Made by a program: the position numbers and the translations under genes. Of a DNA stretch of 64,000 nt, positions 54,333 to 64,000 are shown piece by piece. Within the stretch, counting starts at the first letter, position 1; every line of letters starts with the position of its first letter. The stretch spans positions 1 to 64,000 of the forward strand of contig MEDY01000004.1 in the NCBI GenBank assembly GCA_001724265.1. The letters are read 5' to 3'. This DNA is from Rhizaria sp. SCN 62-66 (Eukaryota; Rhizaria, unplaced). The notes beneath the pieces were generated by a model, which saw nothing but the letters and a program-made list of their open reading frames with translations, did no database searches and was not told the origin of the DNA.

Positions 54333-55355
54333 GGGCTGAGCCGTGTGCGCGGCGCCGTGACTACAGCGACTGCGATAGAGCCTGTGGGCGCGGCGGCTGC
54401 GAGCCCGGTGACGAACTGTGACGGCGGCGACGGCGCGAGCAGAGCTTGCGCTGTCGCTGCCGCTCCCTGGGTCTCCCTCTTTTTTCTCTGTTTCTCTCTG
54501 CAACAACCACAGTACGAGTAGTGTGCGCAGAGCAGCCCCGCCAACGAGCGACCAGTACAAGCTAGTGTGCCTACAAGCCAAGTCTCCACGACCGCGACCG
54601 CGACAGTGCTGAGCGTAGCTTTGCTTTGCTTTGCATTGCACGGGCTGCATGCGCTCTGACGCGCGCGTCCTCCTTCGTGCCTTCCCTTGCTTGACGGCAA
54701 GAAGGCGAGTCGAATGCGGCTTCGCTCTGAGCTGTGTGCTGTGATCGACCGCTGCTGGGACCAGTGAGCCCACCCCAACTCCCCAACTCTGACTGCGGCC
54801 GCCCCCCGTCCGCCCACCTGCCTGCCTTTTTGGCGCGGTGAGCCGGGAAGCGAGCGCAGTGTTTACTTTACAATGCAGGTTGCCTCATACAGACCCGACG
54901 CCGTACGTTGCTCTTTCCTTCGAGCGCTCACGTTTTGGTCTCTGGCGTGCCTGCGATTGTGTTTTTCACTTCGTGCTTCTAATATATAATACAGATTGCC
55001 AATTATCGACTTCATGTCAAACTATTTCCTCCTTGTGGTTGATCATTCCCCGAGTTGCATGCAATGAGATGGTAAAGAAGTACACTGCCTCAGAGGTATA
55101 GGGACTGTTCGGCTCACGCGCAAAGCCGAAGTTGAAACATCGTGAAGCCAATTTATGAAGGCAAATGATCGTCGATAATCGTGATGCCTTAAACACTTAA
55201 ATTATGTGGTGTATTCTAACTAGCTGTTTAATTGTACTACTCGAACTACCGATATTATTCTGTAGGCAACACTTCGTCCAACACATCTTAGTGGTCAAGA
55301 ACACAGTCTTGCAACTTCCGGATAGAGAGCCCCACAAGGGCGCAGCCTTGTCCAG
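54333..55355. other. UPF1 3' flank (GC-rich) and upstream region of the RnpA-like gene
   Basis: The first 500 bases (to about 54840) remain GC-rich, unlike other 3' flanks here. The UPF1 frame continues open after the TGA for about 60 codons to a TAG near 54520. The rest is AT-rich. No domain or RNA family is recognised. It may be a long 3' UTR or contain a non-coding RNA. Confidence 0.45.
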
Positions 55356-58300
55356 ATGCTCTCCATTCAACGGATCATCCGGAACACGCGATGGGGTAGT
55401 TGTGCCGCGGCGCTAGGGGCTGTTACAGCCCCACTGTCTCGCACGCTGTCCAGCGCCCCTCCGCGGCCGTATGCTTCGAGTCGCCACTCAAATCCCAAGC
55501 GCCCCGGAATGCGCCCCGACAGCAACCCGTCGTACCAACCTCTTGAGACGACTGTGTTCAATGAGAACATTGAGTTAGACCCTTCGGCACTCATCCGCAT
55601 GCGCATTGAGGCCAAGCGCAGCCGTCTGCGGCCCGACCTGCCTCCGACCACTGTCAAGGTGCTCCCCACGCAGCGCGCCGTCTACGAGACCACCGCCGCC
55701 GCCGCGCGCGCCGTTCACGCCAGCCGCGGCTACGAACGCACGTGCACACATATCACGCGCATTACGCCGCGCAAGCCAGTGATTCCTTTGCCCCCGCGCG
55801 TGATTGACATCGCGCGCGATCCATTCACCGTACGTCTGCATCACTCTGAGTGCTGTTTCTCTGATGTGAATTTGCATAGACGTGTTGCTCACTCGTTTGG
55901 TTTTCTTCTCTTTTTTTTCTCTTCTTCACCGCGCAGTTTTGCACTGCGCCCGGCGCCGCCGTGCTGTCGGTGCTGCAGCAGGGCGTGCGCTTCGAGTCGC
56001 CATCCTTCTCGCTCATCCTCGCCGCGCCGCGCTTCCGCGCCGAGCGCGCGTTCCGCCACAGCCTCGTGCGGTCCGCGCCCGACGACGCCGGCTTTGCGCG
56101 CCCGTTGCTGTGCCCGATCCGCGGTCCGCTGGGCTCCGAGACGGCTTCGTACGCCTTCAACCCCCTGGCCGCGGCCGCGACGGCGCTGAGCGACGACGCG
56201 CCAGCCTCGGCGCGCGCGCTGCACCGCGCCAACTACGACATCGCGGGACACTTCTCCAACGACAGTCTGTCGCAGGCTGGCGCGGGCGCGGTCAGTGCGG
56301 CCGCGATGATGTCGGCGCAGCGCGGACTGCAGCTCAACGTGCGCCTCGGCATAAAGGAGACCCGCTTCTCCGCTGCACGACGCATGCGCTTCAAGGCGCG
56401 CTCGATGAACGCACTCGCATATAAGGTACTGAAATCAAAGCGTTTAACGCTGTGCTCATATATTTTTTATATTTTTTTATGTATCTCTTGATTAACCGTA
56501 ACTCACACGAGATCTTCTTTGCTCTTAATGTTCTCTCTGTAGTCCACCGGCGTCAATTGTATGTTCGCCATCACGCCGTCAAAGACGCTCATCTCGCGAC
56601 GCGCCGTGGACCGCAACAAGGTGCGTCGCCGGTTGCACGGCGCGCTACTTGCGACGCTGCCGCAGCTGCTGTCGCCGCACGTGTTCTGCGACCTCGTGCT
56701 CCTGGCCAAGCCCGTGGCGCTCCTGCAGTCGCCGCAAGGGCTGTGTCTCGAGCTCCGCACGGCGATGCTTGCACTGCTATCGGGCGGCTACCCCGCCGAC
56801 GCGGCCGCCAGCGGCGACGGCGCCCACGGCGTCGTGCCCGGCTCGGCCCCCGCCAGCGCGGCGAACAGGCCCGTGGTTTACGCGCACCCCTTCTGGGTCT
56901 CCTCCGAGGGCTCCGGCCCCGGCACGCAGAGCGACCTGCGCTTCGCGGCCGCCTCGCCCGCCATGGAGGCGCTGGGTCTCACCGCAGGCGACGGCGGCGC
57001 GCTGGCCGCGCTGCGCTCGCGGCCGTTCCGCCACGCGGGCGCCGTTTCCATCGCACGGTCGTGCCCGCGGGACCCTGCGCGGCAGATCTTCAGCGGGCTG
57101 CTGGGCCCGCTCAGCTACCGCAGGCACCTCGCCGCGCCGCTTGCGCAGCGTCTCTGGTGCAACATGCGCCGGCTGGAGCGTGCGCGGGTGCCTTGGTACC
57201 GCGAGGGCGTCACTTTCGGCGTTAGTGCTGCCGCGTTGAACGGCGAAAAGCAGCCTCTAAAGCAGCATGAACGTACTCAAGCCCAAGCAGCAAATGCATC
57301 TGCGATGGCGAATGCCCACCGCGGCCGCAAGAAGGCTGCGCGGAGGCCTGCATCGAGCTCGCGTCGACTCGCGTCGGCCAGCACGACCGGCTCTGCACCG
57401 GCGCCGCGCGAGAGCTCGCCCGGTGCGTCTGCGCAGCGGGCTTTTGCAACCGCGACCGGTGCGCGCAGTGACCCTGATGAGGATGGATACGACAATGAAT
57501 GTGCAGACAACGCCACGGTTGAGGATGAAGCGACGGGCACTGAGGACGCAGCAGCTGCAGCAGCAGCGACAACATCTGTTGGACAATGGCCGCCGTACGC
57601 GAACGTCCCGGCGCAGTACTCCCCACTGTGGCTACTGACCACAGCACAGCGCAACGCAGCCGCGAGTGCGCATCTGCAACCGCGACGGATGTTCCCGCTT
57701 AGCGAAGACCTTGCCGCGCCCGCGCCCGACGCACGCTACCTGCTGGCCAGTGAGCTCACGCGCACGGGTATTGCGGACGCCCTGGTGCAGCTTCCGCCTC
57801 GTCAGGCGTTTGCGGAACTAAAGCGCGTGGAAAACGATGCGCGTAATTGGGGTGTTGCTGCTGCAGTTGCTGCCGCTACGCAACGTCTTCCGCAGCCACC
57901 GCAACCGCCTCCTTTGCAGAACTCGCGGTTGCTATCTGATATTAAGAGCGAGCCTGCTGAGGCTGACGCGTTGCTTCGAGCCGCGACGGCGACGCCTGCA
58001 GTTGCAGGCCCCGTGCTTGCGTCAGCCGTTCTTGGCTACCCGCAGGCGAGCTGGCTGGTGCTGCCCTCTGCACTAACGCCGTCGCCGCGGCATGCGTGGG
58101 CCTACCCCGCCGTCGATGTTGCTTTCGACGCGGCGCACGAGCGGCCTTTCCGTCGCATCGAAGCCATTGAAGCCGCCGCGGCGAGTGTGGACACTAAAAA
58201 CGCGGACGCGGGTATCACGCCTGTCATCGCTGCAGCTGTGTGTCCTGGCTCCTCACTGTCGTGGGTCACTTCGCAGGAACTGCCCGAAGCCAATACGTCG

Positions 58301-60699
58301 CCTTTGACATGCCCAGAGACGCGCCGCGTGCTGCCGTCGCGTCTTCTTATGCCTGCACCTAACACAAACCATCTGTTGTCACAATTGGGCTTGACGCCCG
58401 CGGCTGCAGCAGCGTTACCCGCCACAGCTGCGCCCAGTGTGGGTTCGCGCGTGCTTAGTTCGACGCACGCACCCGTCCGCGCCGCGCTGGGACTGCGGCC
58501 CGCACCCACAAATGGCGAGTACGACGGTGCTGTGCTGCCTTCACGGCGCCGCACTGGCGCAGCACTGCCTCCGATTCGCGCGCCTGCGACCTCGGCACTG
58601 GTGTTTGACGTACGGTCGCAGGTGACGCAGCCGCTGCTGCCCGTGGACGCTCTGCTGCGTGGTGCGCGCGCGATGCGGCCGCTCTCGCCGTTGGCCCCGA
58701 TTGCCGTGCAGAGCCAGGCTGGCACTTCATCACTTGGCCATGCGCTGATCGACGCCGGACTGGTGGATATGCCATTGGTGTCCGCCCACAGCTGCACAAT
58801 TGCTGACTTGCTGCTAGAGCCTTTCGTGGGTCCCGCGGGTGGCGCGCACCCGCTGCCCACGCGCGCATTCACGGCCGCTGCGCTGCGCGAATTCACTGCT
58901 GCCACGCTTCTGCCCGCCGCGGGCGCTGCTGCGCTAGACGTGGCCGTCGCCGCGGTCGGTGCGCGCGCGCTGCGTGTCTCGCGCGTGCGCCCCGACTGGC
59001 TCATTGTCGGTCCCTCTGTTGTGCGAGACGCGAACCGCCACGCATGGACGCCTCCTGCGGCGACTGGCGCCGGCACAGGCAACTCCAACTCAAGCGGCGC
59101 CTTGCCGATTGGCTATACTTCGCGACCACCGCCGCTGTGGGTGCGCTGGCAGGGTGCACAGCCGCGGTCGCGCGTTGAACTCCAATCGCGTCTCACTGCG
59201 ACGACAGCAAAGACAGCTGCTGTGCGCGTGTCTGCGCTACCCATTGCGGTGCCGCCGCGCGCAACATTCCCGCACACTATGTTGCCACTGGACCGCGTCT
59301 CGCCCGCGCTGCCCGCGCTTGCTGGCGGCGCTCACACGCATGCTGGACTCGGCACTGAAGCTGAAGACAGCTACGGCGCGGTTGCTGCGACCACGGGGTC
59401 TATTGCACTCTGGAGTGCCGCTCCCTCTGTCAACTACCCCGGTATCACTGACGCGCACAATGACTCAGTACGTCCACATTTGACTTCATTCGATACTATG
59501 CTAATGATTTAACTCAGTTCTTCCTTTTTTTATTGTACTCATTTTCTTGTATTGTCTATCTTCCTATTTAGCTTCTTGTTCCAGAGACCACCGGTGCTAT
59601 TGCGCTCGCCCCGCACTTCCTGGCTGTGCGTTCGACGATGTCTGCGACTGCAGACACGATCAACAGCGACCTAGGTGCGGCCGTGTACGGTGCGTCAACC
59701 AAGACGCTGCGTTTTGCGCCGCCCGCACCTATCGCTGACGCGTTCACTCTTATGCAGCCTGCACTGGCAGGCTTTGCGCCTGTCGCCACAGGCGCCTCAC
59801 TGTCCGGCACCGAGTCTGACAGTGGTGGCTTCTCTTCACCCGCATTTGGCAGCAATGGGGGAAGCGGTGGAGGTGCGCAGACTCGCGGTGGGCGGACGTC
59901 AATCTCGATCCCGACGCTGTTCGTGCCGTTGCTTGCGAGTGACCAGACCGGTGGTCTCTTCAACCCGCGCTCCCTGTACTACGCACAGGCGCTATTTCAT
60001 CGCTGTCTCTCGCGCGTTGACGCGCGCGCCCGTGCGCAGCTGCTCAAGCGCGGGCACCCCGAGTCCGCGACGCCCGCGGCCGACATGGCGCTCGATGCCG
60101 CGGACTGGTCGCCGCTGCTGGCGACGCTGGCGCAGATGGAGGCCTTGTACCTTGCTGCTCTGACGTCGCCGTATCTGGCCGGCGTGCTCACCACGCAGAC
60201 CACGCTGGCGACGTCGACCGCCGCCTCGGCTGCGGGCACCGGCGGCTCCAACGCAGCTTCAGTAGCGCACGCGCAGGCGACGGGCGGGCCGAACCCCTCG
60301 GGCCAGGGCGCGAGCTCGCTTGTGGCGGGCAGCGCGGTGAGCTCGGCGACGTCGAAGCGCCTTGCATACAGTCTGCTGCTGCACACGCTGGGCGATACGA
60401 GCGCGCGCAGGCGGCCCGGTGATCTTGTCTTTGAGGACGACACAACCTCGCCGCTGGCGCTGCGCGCCGTGCGTGCTCGCCCGCGTGTGCTGCCTCGTGT
60501 TGCCCCTGCACCAAAGTCCGGCGACGGACAGTCGCACGGCAAGCGGGCCCCGCCGGGCACTGTGCAACCCGTGCGGCACGCTGTGCGCGTACTCTTACGC
60601 ACGTTGGTTGAGTCCGAGGACCTCAGTCTGCTGTTTGAGATCACGCCGCTCTTCCGCCGCATCTGTCTCACTGCCGGCATCACCGCAGGTCTCGTGTAA
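55356..60699 (+). CDS. Mitochondrial RNase P protein, bacterial RnpA-like, with huge insertions
   Basis: Four exons, 55356-55829, 55937-56425, 56543-59467 and 59572-60699, encode about 1671 residues; donors are GTACGT, GTACTG and GTACGT. The N-terminus is a typical matrix presequence (Arg/Ser/Ala-rich, no acidic residue in the first 50; PLSRTLSSAPPRPYASSRH). Residues 165-187 (VLSVLQQGVRFESPSFSLIL) match the first helix and strand of RnpA (F-x-x-V-x-x-x-G-x-R then a hydrophobic strand). After an insertion of about 130 residues, residues 324-378 match the rest of the fold: GVNCMFAITPSKTLISRRAV, DRNKVRRRLHGAL (the RNxxKRxxR signature helix), then FCDLVLLAKP and a final Leu-rich helix. About 1290 Ala/Pro/Ser-rich residues follow, without a recognised domain. 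Role inferred: protein cofactor of an RNA-based organellar RNase P. Confidence 0.72.
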
Positions 60700-60724
60700 G
60701 AAGTGTAAATCATGAATCAGATTT

Positions 60725-60730
60725 TTTATT
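60725..60730 (-). terminator. AATAAA on the minus strand, possible signal for the 60854-63582 gene
   Basis: TTTATT on the plus strand, about 125 bases past the minus-strand stop at 60854 and within the short convergent gap. Confidence 0.4.
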
Positions 60731-60853
60731 ATTGCACAGTGATGTGCGCAAATGAAAAGGAATTGAATGCTGTCTAGTTAATTTAAGCGCTATATAGAAT
60801 GAAGTCTTTAGGTAACGAATACAGGTCGTATACTTTGCTTTGCTCGTTTTTTG

Positions 60854-63582
60854 TCACTTCTTAGCAACCATGTTGCTGGCGTAACGCGCACCGGGCTGTG
60901 GTGAAATAATCTGCACAATCTGCGCGAGTGTAGCACGGGCGCGGGCAGCCCGCAGCAGGCTTTGTGCGAGGGTGAAATGGTGCGCTGCGCGTTTATTTGT
61001 CGCGCGTGCAATGTGTTCGATCTCGGCGCCCGCGTTGTGGTGCGCGACGGCCAGCAAGCGCACAAGCGTCTCCAACTCCGCCGGACGCAGTGTCGGCGAC
61101 AGCCGCTCGCCACGCAGCGCCAGGCCCCTTGACAGCGCGCGGCACATGCGCTCACCCCAGTCGGCGGGTTCCGCTCTCGTATTGGGAGGTGCAGCGTGCG
61201 CAGCCGGCGTCTTTGTTGCCAATAGGCGAGCAGTGATTAGCGTGATGGCCGACGCTGCGTGATCGCAAGCAAGGCGGTGCCTGTAGGATATGCGAAATGG
61301 AAGAATGAATACATAATTGTGAGATGAACAAGAGAGAAATACATGTGATTGTACTGAAGCAGAGTTAAAAACCAATCGACGTACTTGGCTTGCCTCGAAA
61401 GTAGAGCGGCAATGTTTGCGTGGCATTGTGCACGGCCAGCGGCGCTTACGGAAGCGGCAAGCAAATGCACGGTCGCTGCTTCCACAACATTGCCTCCAAG
61501 CGTGTACACGGCCGTGGCAGCGGCGCTCGCGTCTGGGTCGGGCTCGGCGCACGCCGCCGCCGCCTCGGCCGCGGGTCGCAGGTGCGCGAGCAGTTCCGCC
61601 TCGGCCCATGCGGGCGTCAACAGCGCCGCCGTATCCTCGTGCAGCGCGCGCCCCAACGCAGTCAACGCGCAGTGCGCATCCCGCTCAGTCTGCGCCGCGT
61701 CATTCGCCTCTAAGCTAGCGCGGACGCGTGCAGCTGCGGCGCACTCGTAGGCCTCGCCGGCGGCGCGGAGTGCCGCCGCAAATGCCTCAAGCGCTGCCCG
61801 CGCGCGCACATCAGCCGCGGCCGCGCCGCCGGGCGCCTCGACGGCGACCTGGCCGGCCGTGCGGTGCGCCGAGGCGCGCGCGGCGACCAGCAGCGCCGCC
61901 CAAGCGGGTTCGGTGGGCCGCGGCGTGGCGTCGAGCAGCGCCACCGCGCGCGCAGCAAGCGCCTCCGCGCGCGCGTGCCTCTCCGCCGCCGTGCCGCCGC
62001 CCACGCTCGAGGCGTCCACGCCAATAGCGTCCACGGCGCACACGCACAGGTGCAGCGCAACCCCAACGGCGCTCGCTGCCGCGGCCCGATGCGCCGCGCG
62101 AAGACCGGCGGCAACGGGCCGCTCTGCGAGAGGCGCGAAGGCGGCTTCGTCCTCGCCGTCGTCGGCGGGCGCGCGCAGGCGGCGCAGAGCAGCGGACAGC
62201 GCGGAGGCGAGCGAGACCGCGGCCGCATGCGCGCGGACGGCCAGCCCCAGCAGCGCCGCAGTGCTGACAGAGCCAGCAGTGGAGGACGCGGTGGCCCGCG
62301 AGTCGGCAGCAAGCTTCGCGCAGAGCGCGTTCACAACGCCCACCTCGGCGGCCGCGGCGAGTGGCACCCACACGACGCGCACGGGCGACACGGCCCACGC
62401 CGCTGTGGCGGCAGCCGTGGCCGCGGCAGCGGCGGCGGCGGGGCCAAAAGGGCGCAGCACGGCAGGCGCGTCCGCGGGCCCGTTGCGGCGGCCGGGCAGT
62501 GCAAAGCCCTCTTCATTGTCGTCGCCGCCACTGATGGCGCTGCCGTCGTAGTGGTCTCCAGCAAACTCGGGCTGAGGTATGGTCCTGCTGCGCGCATCAG
62601 CGTCTTCAGCTGTACGTGTGTCGTAGGTGTAGTTGTGCTCGTAATCGTTGACTTCACCATGATCAGCTGGGCTGTCATAGGCCACGCCCCTGTGTGTCGC
62701 GTGCGCCGCGGTGCCGTGCGTCTCATTATCGTGCGCCGCGGTGCCATGTGCCGCGGTGCCAGGCGCTGCACCGTAAAGCGCCGCAGCCGCCGTGGGCGTG
62801 TCGGCAACCTGTGTGCTGCGCGGGCGCGGGGCCACGCCAGACGCATATACTGAGCCTGAGACTGGAGCTGCGGCGGAGTCTGTGGCTGAGGGGGGCGTGA
62901 CCAGGATCGTCACCGGCGGGCCCCACTGCGCGCGCCGCGCGCGGGGCGGGCTGCGCGAGCTCGTGGCCCCAGCCCGGCTGCCGCTGTTGAAGTCCGGCTG
63001 CGCCCGCGACGGACTCAGCGGCACACCGCGCTGCGTTGCCGTCGAGGATGAAAGTACGGCTGCTATCGCAGGGGAGGAGGGGTCTGTGAGAGGCTTCGTA
63101 GGGCTGCGACGCGCGGCTGCTGATGAGACGCGCGCGAGCACTTGCGCGGCCTCCTGCGAGGCGAAGAACGAACTCGACAGCGGGGCCGACTCCAAATCGG
63201 CGTCAGCGTCAGCATCAGCGACAACGATCGCGTTTGCAGTGGGTTCGCGGCCAGCAGCAGAGACGCCGTGCTCGAGCGCAAAGAGGTCTGAGACCGCGAA
63301 GGGGGCCGTTCGGGACCGAGAGCGCAAGGGCGTGCAACGAATTGGTGCGCGTACGGGCGCAGGGGCGGGCGCGTGTGCGGGCGGCGCAGGCTCATCCTCC
63401 GGTGGCGGCGTTGGGGGCAGCACTGGCGGGCGAGTAACCGTTGGCGCTAGGGAGCGCTTCAGAGGCACCTGCGGGTCGTCGAAGCCAGGGTAGGTCGCGT
63501 AGCTCTTCTTGGTGGAGTAGTTAAGCTCTTCTGCCAGAGCGTCGAGCTCACTCTCCTGCTCTGGTTGCAGGACGCGGCTCAT
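60854..63582 (-). CDS. Helical protein of unknown function
   Basis: Exons 61385-63582 and 60854-61280 with intron 61281-61384 (donor GTACGT, acceptor CTACAG) give 874 residues. The split codon AA|G restores frame. Residues 1-390 are Pro/Ala/Ser-rich and disordered, with a conserved-looking start (LDALAEELNYSTKKSYATYPGF). From about 400 to the end the protein is Ala-rich alpha-helix with repeating hydrophobic spacing (VNALCAKLAADSRA, LLGLAVRAHAAAVSLASAL, ERHARAEALAARAVALLDA, AQCHANIAALLSRQAK, HRLACDHAASAITLI), which suggests an alpha-solenoid or TPR-like fold. No catalytic motif is seen. It is convergent with the RnpA-like gene, 154 bases apart. I cannot assign a family. Confidence 0.8.
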
Positions 63583-64000
63583 CGGGGTACTAAGGTGCGT
63601 CCCACCTAGGGGTGCGATTCAAGCAGTCAACTCACTGTGCAATGAAAATACCAAAACGACGATGAGAATGGCATTTGGCGTAATATAATTTATGAGTTAT
63701 AGTTAAAGTGTATATTTGATTTTGGTTTAGTTATACTGCGCGCATCTTGCGGACTTAACACCAGCATCTACCTATCCAAAGATTCGTGAAGTTCGTCCGC
63801 CACAACTCGACTCTTCGCTCTACGACCACATTTAAAGACATTATGAGCTGCGATGAAGGCGCTTGTATGTTGGATCGTGCCACTGTGCTGTAGTTGGTGT
63901 TAGTTGCCTGAATATGCGGGTTCCTACTTGCCTCGCTAAGCACAACGCACTACAGATACGGATGAAGATTTGTTGGTCTCGATGCCCCGCTTCTTAAGTC
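63583..64000. other. Right-edge intergenic region
   Basis: About 420 bases, AT-rich, holding the promoter of the 60854-63582 gene. No gene is seen before the window ends. Confidence 0.5.

Noticed and set aside
50589-54773. 1394-codon open frame on the minus strand opposite UPF1
   Set aside because: Its composition (Arg/Gly/Ala/His) is the mirror of GC-rich codons in UPF1, which has full domain support. It has no domain of its own.
1-64000. CRISPR arrays, insertion sequences, operons or other prokaryotic systems
   Set aside because: Spliced nuclear genes, AATAAA signals and eukaryotic proteins throughout. No regularly spaced repeats, transposase or integrase were seen.

Overview
The window is nuclear DNA from a eukaryote, most likely a single-celled protist. 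The coding regions are very GC-rich, with strong G/C preference at third codon positions and long Ala, Ser, Gln, Asn and Asp runs. They are separated by AT-rich intergenic DNA and cut by short introns of about 104-219 nt. All three stop codons are used. Three genes (45921-48032, 39502-40482 and 26216-31898) look like flagellar or ciliary proteins, so the organism probably swims. A lamin with a CaaX box, ATG3, frataxin, diphthamide synthesis, UPF1 and Pop1 show a fairly complete ancestral eukaryotic gene set. I cannot place the lineage from the sequence alone.

Layout: eS6 (partial, minus, 1-576); an acidic coiled-coil protein (1323-4641); frataxin (minus, 4899-5767); eIF1A (6609-7357); a 77-residue Apc13-like protein (7657-8008); a giant Pop1 of 2225 residues (8876-15553); a first exon with a mitochondrial-type presequence (from 16004); a gene-poor stretch of about 3 kb (16392-19552); an ankyrin protein ending in a CaaX box (minus, 19553-20265); PUF6/PUM3 (minus, 20784-24157) divergent from DPH5 (24467-25724); a Q/N-rich CFAP97-like protein (minus, 26216-31898) divergent from a TatD-family hydrolase (32508-33926); a helical protein with a possible CaaX box (minus, 34666-36636); a protein kinase preceded in frame by a 47-codon ORF (37451-38824); a SHIPPO-repeat protein (39502-40482); a lamin (41125-43383); a multi-pass membrane protein (44106-45565); a CCDC34-like coiled-coil protein (minus, 45921-48032) divergent from ATG3 (48566-49972); UPF1 (50637-54332); a mitochondrial, bacterial RnpA-like RNase P protein with very large insertions (55356-60699); and an unknown helical protein (minus, 60854-63582).

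Genes are packed head-to-head or tail-to-tail. RNA metabolism and translation recur (eS6, eIF1A, Pop1, PUF6, DPH5, UPF1, RnpA-like), but I see no operon-like logic. The most notable observations are the RnpA-type protein with a mitochondrial presequence, a lamin with the full metazoan-style layout, a splice-donor consensus of GTACGT instead of GTAAGT, and the in-frame UAG between a coding-like leader and the kinase.
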